Source of the DNA: Bittarella massiliensis (ex Durand et al. 2017) | GTDB lineage: Bacteria; Bacillota; Clostridia; Oscillospirales; Ruminococcaceae | Assembly: GCF_001486165.1 (NCBI RefSeq) | Contig: NZ_LN908976.1 | Span: 372,071 to 436,070, forward strand | Direction of reading: 5' to 3' | DNA length: 64,000 bases | Part shown: positions 8,388-15,910 of the stretch, piece by piece | Layout of the letters: each line of letters starts with the position of its first letter | Position numbering within the stretch: position 1 is the first letter of the stretch | Program-made: the position numbers and the translations under genes | Notes under the pieces: generated by a model | Databases searched by the model: none | Told to the model about the DNA's origin: nothing | Seen by the model: the letters and a program-made list of their open reading frames with translations, nothing else

Positions 8388-8396
8388 AGTATACCA
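8388..8396 (-). promoter_or_regulatory. Extended -10 promoter of polA
   Basis: The minus strand reads TGGTATACT, an extended -10 (TGn + TATACT), 67 bp before the polA start codon; no convincing -35 box is present. It sits back to back with the dusB promoter. Confidence 0.5.
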
Positions 8397-8414
8397 CAAA
8401 AACCGCCCGATTGG

Positions 8415-8443
8415 TTGTATCCCGCCGGCTTTTTTGGTAAAAT
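8415..8443 (+). promoter_or_regulatory. Sigma-A promoter of dusB
   Basis: TTGTAT (8415-8420), a 17-nt spacer and TAAAAT (8438-8443). Transcription would start about 60 bp before the dusB GTG. Confidence 0.65.
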
Positions 8444-8512
8444 ACAGCGTGTGCCCCGGGGCCGGCCGGCCCCGGGCCAAATTTCGAGCACCTGAAAAGA
8501 GGAGGGATCGCC

Positions 8513-9493
8513 GTGTTGACAGTCGGCGGCAGGGAAATCGCCTGCCCAGTGAGCCTGGCCCCCATGGCCGGGGTGGCCGACAGCGCCTTTCGCCAGCTCT
8601 GCAAGGAGTTTGGCTGCGGCCTCCTCACCAGTGAGATGGTCAGCGCCAAAGCCCTCACCATGAGCGACCGCAAGACAAAAGATCTGTTGCGCCGCGCCCC
8701 CATCGAGGCCCCCTTTGCCATTCAGCTCTTCGGCGACGACCCGGAGATCATGGCCCGGGCCGCCGAACTGGTGATGGCCTGGAAACCCGATTTCATCGAC
8801 ATCAACATGGGCTGCCCCGCCCCCAAGATCGCCGGAAACGGCAGCGGCAGCAGCCTGATGAAAAACCCGCCCCTGGCGGCGGCCATCGTGCGGGCGGTGG
8901 TGGCCGCGGTGGAGGTGCCGGTGACCGTCAAGATCCGCAAGGGGTGGGATGAGCACTCGGTCAACGCCGTGGAGGTGGCCCTTCTCTGCCAGGAGGCGGG
9001 GGCCGCCGCCGTCGCCGTGCACGGCAAGACCCGGGAGCAGATGTACGCCCCCCCGGTGGACCGCGCCGTCATCCGCCAGGTGAAGGAGGCCCTCTCGGTG
9101 CCGGTCATCGGCAACGGCGAGATCGACTCCCCCGAGGCCGCGGCGCAGATGTTTGCCGAGACCGGCTGCGACGGCATCATGGTGGGGCGGGGCGCCCTGG
9201 GGCGCCCCTGGCTCTTTGCCCAGATAAACGAGTACCTGCAGACCGGCGAGGTGCGCACCCGCCCCACCCCCCGCCAGAAGATGGCCTGCCTGCTGCGCCA
9301 GGCCGAACTGGCCATTGCCCACAAGGGCGAAAAGCGGGCCATGGCCGAGATGCGCAAACACGCCGCCTGGTATTTTAAGGGGGGGCGGAGCGCCTCCAAA
9401 CTGCGGGCCAAGGCCGGCACCCTCACCACCTACCAAGCCCTGGAGGAGATGACCAAGGAGGCCCTGGACTTGGGCTGCCTGGAAAACGGATAA
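8513..9493 (+). CDS. dusB: tRNA-dihydrouridine synthase DusB
   Basis: A 326-residue FMN-dependent TIM-barrel enzyme that reduces uridine to dihydrouridine in tRNA D-loops. Diagnostic motifs are LAPMAGVADSAFRQLC at the N-terminus, the catalytic-cysteine loop DINMGCPAPKI, the FMN/tRNA-contacting KIRKGWD, and GNGEI and GRGALGRPW near the C-terminus. The GTG start at 8513 has AAGAGGAGG 7-8 nt upstream. It is a monocistronic unit with its own promoter and a strong terminator. Confidence 0.95.
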   Translation: MLTVGGREIACPVSLAPMAGVADSAFRQLCKEFGCGLLTSEMVSAKALTMSDRKTKDLLRRAPIEAPFAIQLFGDDPEIMARAAELVMAWKPDFIDINMGCPAPKIAGNGSGSSLMKNPPLAAAIVRAVVAAVEVPVTVKIRKGWDEHSVNAVEVALLCQEAGAAAVAVHGKTREQMYAPPVDRAVIRQVKEALSVPVIGNGEIDSPEAAAQMFAETGCDGIMVGRGALGRPWLFAQINEYLQTGEVRTRPTPRQKMACLLRQAELAIAHKGEKRAMAEMRKHAAWYFKGGRSASKLRAKAGTLTTYQALEEMTKEALDLGCLENG

Positions 9494-9506
9494 AGTCTGC
9501 ACCCGC

Positions 9507-9542
9507 AGAAGAAGGCCCCCTTTAAAAAGGGGGCCTTCTTCT
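9507..9542 (+). terminator. Terminator of dusB
   Basis: Perfect 14-bp stem AGAAGAAGGCCCCC / GGGGGCCTTCTTCT with loop TTTAAAAA, 14 bp after the dusB stop. Confidence 0.85.
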
Positions 9543-9550
9543 CTCCCCGG

Positions 9551-9735
9551 CCGCGCCTCTTTCAGCGCCCACTCGCAGCACTGCAAAATCAACGAGTTGA
9601 GCGAGGTCCCCACCTCTTCCTTGGTTTGCAGCAGTTTTCTGTATATTGCCTCAGTGTGGCGAACCGTTATGGCAGCCAGCTCTTTGGCAGCTGATTGGCG
9701 AAAAATCGGCGGCGTCCCGCGCCCTTTCCCCGCCG
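9551..9735 (-). pseudogene. Remnant of a ribbon-helix-helix (Arc-like) regulator
   Basis: Between a stop codon near 9735 and the dusB terminator the minus strand encodes AAKELAAITVRHTEAIYRKL followed by LNSLILQCCEWALKEA, which has the shape of an Arc/MetJ ribbon-helix-helix domain (ITVR strand, then two helices with SLNSLI). No plausible start precedes the strand and the frame runs on into the terminator of dusB, so both ends look lost. The complete RHH protein at 10331 shares the NELVSQCC-type second helix. Low confidence. Confidence 0.35.
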
Positions 9736-9752
9736 GTTATTCTACAACGGCC

Positions 9753-9786
9753 ATAGACCATTGCATTATTCAATGCAATGGTCTAT
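9753..9786. repeat. 15-bp perfect inverted repeat upstream of the XRE gene
   Basis: ATAGACCATTGCATT (9753-9767), loop ATTC, AATGCAATGGTCTAT (9772-9786), followed by an AT-rich stretch. It may be the operator or promoter region of the XRE gene that starts at 9851, or a hairpin terminator; a mobile-element end is also possible. Confidence 0.75.
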
Positions 9787-9850
9787 TATTTATCATATTT
9801 TATACTTGCTTTTATTCAAACATACAGGGCAACCATTTGGGGGGAGAGTT

Positions 9851-10051
9851 ATGCTAAAATTGTGCGTGCTTGAAAAATTGAATCAGATGGGGAAAACAAA
9901 ATATTGGCTCTACAAACAGATGGGGATGAGCTATCAAAACTTTAGTAGGATGGTAAACGGCGAAACCCAATCCATCAAATTCAGCAATCTGGAACTCTTG
10001 TGCAATGTCCTGGACTGCGAGCCCGGAGATCTATTTGTATACGAAAAGTAG
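9851..10051 (+). CDS. Small XRE/Cro-type helix-turn-helix protein
   Basis: A 66-residue DNA-binding protein consisting of one Cro/C1-type helix-turn-helix: MLKLCVLEKLNQMGKTKYWL, then KQMGMSYQNFSRMVNGE, ending CNVLDCEPGDLFVY, the usual end of YozG/Cro-like small regulators. The ATG at 9851 follows GGGGGGAGAG; longer in-frame reading upstream crosses the inverted repeat and is not credible. Base composition is clearly more AT-rich than the flanking housekeeping genes. It probably binds the inverted repeat about 65 bp upstream. No toxin partner is visible. Confidence 0.8.
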   Translation: MLKLCVLEKLNQMGKTKYWLYKQMGMSYQNFSRMVNGETQSIKFSNLELLCNVLDCEPGDLFVYEK

Positions 10052-10128
10052 CTCATCTTCTCTGGGCAAAATACGCTTGCTTTTTTAAGCGTCCGTTTTC
10101 TGCGCTGCACTCAAAAAGATGTTCTATC

Positions 10129-10178
10129 GGAGAAGGGTTTGGAGGCAAACTGTCTGTTATGCCCCCAAACCCTTCTCC
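10129..10178. repeat. 14-bp inverted repeat downstream of the XRE gene
   Basis: GGAGAAGGGTTTGG (10129-10142) and CCAAACCCTTCTCC (10165-10178) with a 22-nt loop. There is no T-run directly after it. It could terminate the XRE transcript or border the AT-rich insert. Confidence 0.6.
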
Positions 10179-10330
10179 TATTTACTATTAAACGCATCTG
10201 CTTGAACCTGTCTGGATACCCCTTCCGCCAATCCCCACAGACGCTGGACGAAGACCGCCTCCCCCGCACCATGGCCCGCGGCGGGCGGTGTCTGGCAGTC
10301 TGTCACGCCCTCCCCTGTCAGCCGGCACCC

Positions 10331-10519
10331 CTACGAAAAACCGCGGCAGTCCGCAGAGTGCTTGACCTCCATATTGTCGAGGGAGTAGCGGCAGCACTGG
10401 GAGACCAGTTCGTTGACCGAAATGTCGTTTTTTGAAGCACACTTTGCCAGCTCGTCCACCAGTTCTTTTTTCAGTCGGAAGGTCTTACTGACGTACTCCT
10501 CTTTTCTCACTTCAAACAC
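10331..10519 (-). CDS. Small ribbon-helix-helix protein
   Basis: A 62-residue protein with an Arc-type RHH fold: a short strand (SKTFRLKKELVDEL), a helix, then NDISVNELVSQCCRYSLDN as the second helix. Such proteins are DNA-binding repressors or antitoxins. The ATG has AGGAGG within 8 nt upstream. No toxin-like gene is beside it: about 280 bp of non-coding DNA lies on the 3' side back to the XRE gene, and the next gene at 10727 is divergent and of unknown function. The sequence between 10520 and 10726 holds an inverted pair CACTTTTG / CAAAAGTG but no gene. Confidence 0.75.
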   Translation of the reverse strand: MFEVRKEEYVSKTFRLKKELVDELAKCASKNDISVNELVSQCCRYSLDNMEVKHSADCRGFS

Positions 10520-10726
10520 CGCAACCTCCTTTCTTGCAAATTGCGTTGTGAGACGACCTGCACCCTTCCCCTAAAAACTTCAATTTAGGGCCAAGAATAA
10601 TTTTCGCTTTCTCCACACAATTCCAGCTTCCCTGTCTCGCGTTACCCACTTTTGTTTCATTTTAACAGAAAGCAGGGATACAAGCGGTTGCAAAAGTGAG
10701 ACAAGCCAAAATAAAGGTGGATCTGC

Positions 10727-11008
10727 ATGGAACGGTCAGAAACAATTTACCTGCTGTTGACAGGGCAGATACGCCCCAACGAATGTCCAGAAGGCAAAGT
10801 CGCGCAAGATGAATTTGCCTATTTTCGCTCTTGCGGCACGCTGGAGCGAGAAATCGGAGACGCCAGAAGCAAGCTGGAAGAGCGCTTTGGAATTGAAAAT
10901 GAAGACGAAGACATGATGACCATCGTGCGCAGCTGCGAATGGATGCAAGAACTCCTCGCCAAAAAATGTATTTTTACGCCCGCTATTTTGCCCTGCAAGA
11001 ATTTTTAA
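10727..11008 (+). CDS. Hypothetical protein, 93 residues
   Basis: A small acidic, probably helical cytoplasmic protein (YLLLTGQIRPNECPEG, then a helix EREIGDARSKLEERFG and MQELLAKKC). Its beginning is reminiscent of small clostridial proteins of the DUF6809 type, but I cannot confirm the family. The ATG at 10727 has AAAGGTGG upstream and a clean terminator follows. It is divergent from the RHH gene. No function proposed. Confidence 0.6.
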   Translation: MERSETIYLLLTGQIRPNECPEGKVAQDEFAYFRSCGTLEREIGDARSKLEERFGIENEDEDMMTIVRSCEWMQELLAKKCIFTPAILPCKNF

Positions 11009-11028
11009 AAGAACAACTTTGGTAAACA

Positions 11029-11063
11029 AAAGGGAACTGCGCCGAATCGGTGCAGTTCCCTTT
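11029..11063 (+). terminator. Terminator of the 93-residue hypothetical gene
   Basis: AAAGGGAACTGC (11029-11040) pairs with GCAGTTCCCTTT (11052-11063), followed by CATTTG, 20 bp beyond the stop. Confidence 0.75.
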
Positions 11064-11229
11064 CATTTGACAGATAAAATGACCACATCGGCGGCTTCCC
11101 CCGCCAACTCCAACAGATGTGGGGGCGTCCCCCGCGGCGACCCCTCCCGCCAATTTCTCGGGCCGCCCCCTTCTTCACCGGGCAGCGAGCCCGGGGCGAA
11201 AGTGCGCGCCGCCCGTCTTTTGGCCGGGG

Positions 11230-12024
11230 CTACCCCCTCTTGCAGACCAGCAGGGCGTGGTTGCTCATCCCGGTGCAGGACTCGCTGTTCGCCATGCTGT
11301 CCAGCAGCGGTCTCATCCGCTCGAACTTTTCATCGTCCATGGCCTCGACGGCGCTCATGGTCACAAAAAAATCGGTGCCGAGGTTTTTCACCTTCTCGAA
11401 GCCGTATCTCCGGGCGACCGCCTCGATCTCCTCGGGCATGGTGTAGAAAAACAGGTCGGGGTTCAGGTCGTCCCTGCTCTGCTCCAGCAAAAACGCGTTT
11501 GCCCGCTCGTTGGGGTAGCGCTCTCTGAGCTGGTCGTGCACGCAGCCGCCCGCATAGACGCCGACCCGGCTGATGTAGGCAAAGGCGGCCACCCCGCCCC
11601 GCCTGCAGATCCGCCTGCACTCGGAAAACACCAGTTCCCGCTCGTCCGGGGGCAGGTGGTACAGGGGGCCGAGGCAGAGGACGACGTCGAAGGCGCCGCC
11701 CGAAATCTCCCGCAGACAGGTGGCGTCCCCCAGCTGCGCCCGCACGTTTGCAAGCCCCCTCTTGGCCGCCTTTTCCCGGAGCGCCGCGACGTGTTCCGGG
11801 ACCAGGTCCACCCCCAGGTACTCCCGGCACCGGTCGGCGAAGTGCAGGGCGTAGTAGCCGGTGCCACAGCCCAGCTCAACCACCGACGCGTCCTTGCCGA
11901 CATACCCGTCCAGGTGGCGCTTGGTGTAGTAAAATTCCAGCCCGGCGTACCGAGACTGGGTGGCACGGCCCTCCTCCTCGCCGCCCCGGTACTTCTCCCG
12001 GATCCGGCCCTCGTTCCTCGCCAT
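11230..12024 (-). CDS. Class I SAM-dependent methyltransferase
   Basis: A 264-residue methyltransferase. The SAM-binding motif I is VVELGCGTGYYALHFA, with motif II in YLGVDLVPEHV and the post-II segment AFDVVLCLGPLYHLPPDER typical of UbiE/Methyltransf_11-type enzymes acting on small molecules. The ATG at 12024 follows GGGGAGAGGAAAG; reading upstream of it is arginine-rich and overlaps the VOC gene. It is the last gene of a YfbR-VOC-methyltransferase cluster on the minus strand. The methyl acceptor is unknown. Confidence 0.85.
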   Translation of the reverse strand: MARNEGRIREKYRGGEEEGRATQSRYAGLEFYYTKRHLDGYVGKDASVVELGCGTGYYALHFADRCREYLGVDLVPEHVAALREKAAKRGLANVRAQLGDATCLREISGGAFDVVLCLGPLYHLPPDERELVFSECRRICRRGGVAAFAYISRVGVYAGGCVHDQLRERYPNERANAFLLEQSRDDLNPDLFFYTMPEEIEAVARRYGFEKVKNLGTDFFVTMSAVEAMDDEKFERMRPLLDSMANSESCTGMSNHALLVCKRG

Positions 12025-12055
12025 CTTTCCTCTCCCCTTCCCTGTGCGGGGCGCT

Positions 12056-12538
12056 CTACCCGAACGCCTTCTGCGCGGCGGCCTCCTCCACAAATTCCAG
12101 CGGGTGCTGGATGAGGGCCGCCACCTCCTGTGCGCTGTGGCCCGCAGCCAGGTAGCGCCGGGCAATCACCCCCATGTCCTCCCCCACCTCGATCAGGTGG
12201 CCGTCCGGGTCGTAGAGGCGCACCACCCGCTGTTTCCACTCCTGCTCCTTTGGCGGACCGGCCAGCTCGACCCCGCCGTACCCCTCCATCCGGGCGAGGA
12301 AGGCGTCGAAATCGTCCACCTCGAAGTAGAGCTCCATATTGTGGCTGCGCGAGGCCACCGACGCCGGTTCCAGCCCGGTCAGCCAGGCAAAGTCCTCCTG
12401 CACGGCAAAGCCGCCGTCAAAGGTGACGTTCTTGCCCAGATCCAGGCTCACCTTCTGCCCGAAAAGGGCCCCGTAAAAGGCCTTCGAGCGCTCCACGTCC
12501 TGCACCGCCAACAGCGGCAGCCGGTATTTGATCTCCAT
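12056..12538 (-). CDS. VOC (glyoxalase/bleomycin resistance) family protein
   Basis: A 160-residue protein with the vicinal-oxygen-chelate fold. The first beta-alpha unit is YRLPLLAVQDVERSKAFYGA, the second MELYFEVDDFDAFLARMEG, and VVRLYDPDGHLIEVGE is the characteristic metal-ligand strand (His and Glu). After the VOC domain about 35 residues remain (RRYLAAGHSAQEVAALIQHP), a short helical C-terminal tail. It follows the YfbR-like gene with 4 bp between them and precedes the methyltransferase by 31 bp, so the three are one operon. Substrate unknown. Confidence 0.85.
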   Translation of the reverse strand: MEIKYRLPLLAVQDVERSKAFYGALFGQKVSLDLGKNVTFDGGFAVQEDFAWLTGLEPASVASRSHNMELYFEVDDFDAFLARMEGYGGVELAGPPKEQEWKQRVVRLYDPDGHLIEVGEDMGVIARRYLAAGHSAQEVAALIQHPLEFVEEAAAQKAFG

Positions 12539-12542
12539 TTCT

Positions 12543-13127
12543 CTACCCCTCCATCTCGTCCAGGCTGCGGTAGTAGCCCGGCATCAGCTTTTCCAAAAAA
12601 TAGTCCACCTCGGGCAGGCGCATCTGCCGCAGGTCCCTCTCCTGGGCGGCCTTGGCCGCCCCGAACTCGGTGTTGCCGCTCTTTTCCTCCTCGATGCACT
12701 TGGCCAGGGCCGACAGCTTGTCCGCCGCCTTTACCAACTGCTCCACCTCCGGGTCGGCAAAGGGCTCAAAGTAGCGGGCAAAGTCGTGGCGCAGCTCTTC
12801 GGGCAGCATCCCCAGCAGCCGCTCGTCGGCAATGCGCTCCACCTGTTTGTAGGCCCCCCGGATCTCGTCGCTGTAATATTTGACCGGGGTGGGCAGGTCG
12901 CCGGTGATGATCTCACTGGCGTCGTGGTAGATGGCGCAGAGGGCCAACTGCCCCAGGTCCACCCGTCCGCCGTAGAGGCGGTTGCGCACCGCCCCCAGCC
13001 CGTGGGCGATCATCGCCACCTCCAGGGCGTGTTCCGACAGGTTTTCGGTGCGGTTGTTGCGCATCAGCCCCCAGCGGGCAATGTATTTCATCCGGGAGAC
13101 CATCCCGTAAAAGTTGTACTCTGCCAT
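12543..13127 (-). CDS. yfbR: YfbR-like HD-domain 5'-deoxynucleotidase
   Basis: A 194-residue HD-domain phosphohydrolase like E. coli YfbR, which dephosphorylates deoxynucleoside monophosphates. The metal residues are visible: RTENLSEHALEVAMIAHGL (first His) and AIYHDASEIITGDLPTPVKY (HD pair), with a distal Asp in VKAADKLSALAKCIEE. Length and motif spacing match the family. First gene of the three-gene minus-strand operon. Another HD protein of this type lies at 45248. Confidence 0.88.
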   Translation of the reverse strand: MAEYNFYGMVSRMKYIARWGLMRNNRTENLSEHALEVAMIAHGLGAVRNRLYGGRVDLGQLALCAIYHDASEIITGDLPTPVKYYSDEIRGAYKQVERIADERLLGMLPEELRHDFARYFEPFADPEVEQLVKAADKLSALAKCIEEEKSGNTEFGAAKAAQERDLRQMRLPEVDYFLEKLMPGYYRSLDEMEG

Positions 13128-13216
13128 TCCAAACCATCCTTCCCAAAATCGGCCGCCGGTTTTTCACAGGTTGCACAAAGCGGCCCAAAAGGCCCAAATC
13201 CGACGGAAAAATGTGC

Positions 13217-13222
13217 TATAAT
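13217..13222 (+). promoter_or_regulatory. TATAAT -10 element upstream of the YfhO-like gene
   Basis: A consensus TATAAT preceded by TGTGC, about 175 bp before the chosen start, with no good -35 box. The 270 bp between the divergent yfbR and yfhO genes hold no other gene. Confidence 0.4.
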
Positions 13223-13396
13223 GGCCGCAAGCGGTTGTCGCCCGCCCCGGGCGGCCGCCCTTTGGCGGCGGTATCTGGCCGCAGGGCAGGGAGCAGACGG
13301 CGTTTGCACCTGCCCGGCCCTCGCCCTCGCCCTCCCCCGCACGCACAGCCGTTTTGCGGCCATTATACCATGAAAGAGAGAAAGCAGGAAGTGAGC

Positions 13397-15907
13397 ATGC
13401 AGCCAACCTCCCCCCTCGCCGGCAATGCCGCCGGCCAGAAAGAGCGCACCGCGGCGGTCTTTTTTCTCTGCTGCCTGATGGCGGCCCTTTTTTTGCTGCC
13501 CTTTGTGGTGGCCGACGGAGGGGTCTTCCTCTACTTTGGCGACTACAACGTGCAGGAGATCCCCTTTTACCAGCGCGTCCACCAGTTGGTGCGCAGCGGC
13601 CGCTGGTTCTGGGACCTGGGCACCGACTTGGGGGTCAATTTCATCGGCTCATACAGCTTTTACATGCTGGGCAGCCCCTTCTTCTGGCTGATGCTCCCCT
13701 TCCCCACCAGCTGGGTGCCCTACCTGATGGCCCCCATGTTCTGCCTCAAATTCGGGGTCTGCGGTCTCACCGCCTACGTCTACCTGCGCCGGTTTGTGCA
13801 AAACCGCGACTACGCCATGCTGGGGGCCGTCCTCTACGCCTTCTCCGGCTTCACCGTCTACAACATCTTCTTCAACCACTTTGTGGACGTGGTGGCCATC
13901 TTCCCCCTCCTCCTCATCGGGCTGGAGCGGTATGTGGTCGACGGCAAAAAGGGCGGCTTCGCCATCGCCGTGGCCCTGAACATGATGCTCAACTACTTCT
14001 TCTTTGTGGGGCAGGCGGTCTTTTTGCTCCTCTACTTCCTCTGCCGCCTGCCCTGCCGGGAATTCCGCGTCACCCCCCGGGTCTTCTTCGGCCTCGCCTT
14101 TGAGACCGTTCTCGGCTGCATGGGGGGGCTGGTCCTCTTTTTGCCGGGCATCCTCGCCGTCCTCGGCAACCCGCGGGTGGACAACTTCCTCTTTGGCCAA
14201 AACCTGCTGTTTTACGGCGAGACCCAGCGCTACGGCGGGCTGCTCTCCTCCCTCTTCTTCATGCCGGAAGTCCCCTCCCGGCCCAACTTCTTCCCCCAGG
14301 AGTGGGCCAAGTGGTCCTCCATGTCGGCCTGGCTGCCCCTCTTTTCCCTCACCGCCCTCATCGCCTACTTTCGCACCGTCAAAAAGAGCTTTGTCAAGCG
14401 GGCCCTCGTCGTCTGCGCCGTGATGGCGGCCGTCCCCATCCTCAACAGCGCCTTTTACGCCTTCAACAACTCCTACTACGCCCGCTGGTTTTACATGCCC
14501 ATCCTCCTGATGTGCCTGGGCTCGGTCAAGGCGCTGGAACTGCCGGGGGTCTCCTTTCGCAAGCCCGCGATCGCCACCGGGGTGGCCATCGGCTGCTTTG
14601 CCCTCATCGGCCTGGTGCCGGCCAAAAAGTCGGGCAAGATCGTCCTCGGGGCCGAGGCGGACACCCTTCGCTTCTGGGTCTGGATCGCCTTTTCGGCGGC
14701 CTGCCTGGCCCTTTTCTGCCTGCTCCTGCGCCGCCGGCGGGAGCACCCCCTCTTCTTCCGCGCCACCCTGGCCTGCCTCTGCGCGGTGAGCGTGGCCTAC
14801 TCCCTGGTCTATCTCAGCTGGGGGCGCAAGTACTCCTACGGCAGCGACTACATGCGAAACACCGCCCTCGCCGGCGGGGCGGGCATCGTCCAGCAGGACG
14901 ACAGCGGCTTTTACCGCAGCGACTACTACAGCGCCATGGACAATTTGGGGATGTTCTGGCAGACCAACACCATCCAGTGCTTTCACACGGTGGTGCCGGT
15001 CTCCCTCATCGAGTTTTACGAGTACCTGGGCGTCACCCGGGACGTTCACTCCAACCCGCCCATCGAGCAGTACGCCCTGCGAAACCTCCTCTCGGTCAAA
15101 TACCTCTACGACGACCAGAGCTTTGCCCAGTCCGCCCCCATCGGGCAGCTGCCGGGCTACCTCTCGCTGGGGCGGCGGGGCGACTTTGAGGTGTACCAAA
15201 ACCAAAATTACCTTCCCATGGGCTTTGCCTACTCCCAGTACATGACCCAGTCCCAGTGCGACGCCCTGGCCCAGTCCATCCGCTCCCGGGCCATGCTCCA
15301 GGCCGTCCTGCTGGACGAGGAGGGGATCAACGAGAACCAGGACCTGCTCTCCCCCGCGCCGGACATGCTGAACGCCGAGCTGGAGAGCTACAACCTGAAA
15401 GCCGACTGCGACGCCCTGCGCGCCCAGTCCGCCTACGCCTTTGAGGAGACCCGGACCGGCTTTCTATCCCGCACCGACCTGGCGCGGGAATCCCTGGTCT
15501 TTTACAGCGTCCCCTACGACAAGGGGTTCACCGCCACCGCCAACGGCAAACCGGTAAAAATCTACCGGGCCAACGCCGGTTTCATGGCGGTGCGGGTCCC
15601 GGCGGGGGAGTGCGAGATCGTCTTTTCCTACGACCCGCCCGGCCTCACGGTGGGGAAATGGGCCTTTGTGGGTTTTGCGGGCATCTACCTGCTCTACCTC
15701 CCCCTCTGCCTGCGCTCGGCCCGCCGCCCCGGCCCCCCCGGCGGGCGCGCTGAAGGGCGCTTCAAAAAATGGCCCCTTTTTTTGGCGGAAAGGGCAATTG
15801 AAAAGACCGGGCAAACCGGCTATGATGAAAGGTACAAAATGGGAGGGAATCTATTTCCCCCGCCAATGGACACAGACAAATTCGCGATGCGATATGAGGA
15901 GGCCTGA
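13397..15907 (+). CDS. YfhO family polytopic membrane protein
   Basis: An 836-residue integral membrane protein of the YfhO family (GT-C-like; YfhO takes part in glycosylation of lipoteichoic acid in Bacillus). About twelve hydrophobic segments occur from residue 20 to 520, with a first extracellular loop FGDYNVQEIPFYQRVHQL typical of the family. A large soluble outer domain follows, and a last helix (KWAFVGFAGIYLLYLPLCL) lies near the C-terminus. I chose the ATG at 13397 (AGGAAG 8 nt upstream) over ATG 13370, which has no ribosome site. The last 60 codons overlap the promoter of the next gene. Donor and acceptor are unknown. Confidence 0.85.
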   Translation: MQPTSPLAGNAAGQKERTAAVFFLCCLMAALFLLPFVVADGGVFLYFGDYNVQEIPFYQRVHQLVRSGRWFWDLGTDLGVNFIGSYSFYMLGSPFFWLMLPFPTSWVPYLMAPMFCLKFGVCGLTAYVYLRRFVQNRDYAMLGAVLYAFSGFTVYNIFFNHFVDVVAIFPLLLIGLERYVVDGKKGGFAIAVALNMMLNYFFFVGQAVFLLLYFLCRLPCREFRVTPRVFFGLAFETVLGCMGGLVLFLPGILAVLGNPRVDNFLFGQNLLFYGETQRYGGLLSSLFFMPEVPSRPNFFPQEWAKWSSMSAWLPLFSLTALIAYFRTVKKSFVKRALVVCAVMAAVPILNSAFYAFNNSYYARWFYMPILLMCLGSVKALELPGVSFRKPAIATGVAIGCFALIGLVPAKKSGKIVLGAEADTLRFWVWIAFSAACLALFCLLLRRRREHPLFFRATLACLCAVSVAYSLVYLSWGRKYSYGSDYMRNTALAGGAGIVQQDDSGFYRSDYYSAMDNLGMFWQTNTIQCFHTVVPVSLIEFYEYLGVTRDVHSNPPIEQYALRNLLSVKYLYDDQSFAQSAPIGQLPGYLSLGRRGDFEVYQNQNYLPMGFAYSQYMTQSQCDALAQSIRSRAMLQAVLLDEEGINENQDLLSPAPDMLNAELESYNLKADCDALRAQSAYAFEETRTGFLSRTDLARESLVFYSVPYDKGFTATANGKPVKIYRANAGFMAVRVPAGECEIVFSYDPPGLTVGKWAFVGFAGIYLLYLPLCLRSARRPGPPGGRAEGRFKKWPLFLAERAIEKTGQTGYDERYKMGGNLFPPPMDTDKFAMRYEEA
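15798..15826 (+). promoter_or_regulatory. Sigma-A promoter of the phosphohexomutase inside the yfhO 3' end
   Basis: TTGAAA (15798-15803), 17-nt spacer, TATGAT (15821-15826), 85 bp before the mutase ATG. Confidence 0.6.
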
Positions 15908-15910
15908 CAG

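Noticed and set aside
10331-11008. Toxin-antitoxin module formed by the RHH protein and the 93-residue protein
   Set aside because: The genes are divergent and about 200 bp apart, and the 93-residue protein shows no known toxin motif.
13211-13396. 62-codon N-terminal extension of the YfhO-like protein
   Set aside because: It would start at the promoter -10 element, is Pro/Arg-rich and has no ribosome site; the start at 13397 has one.
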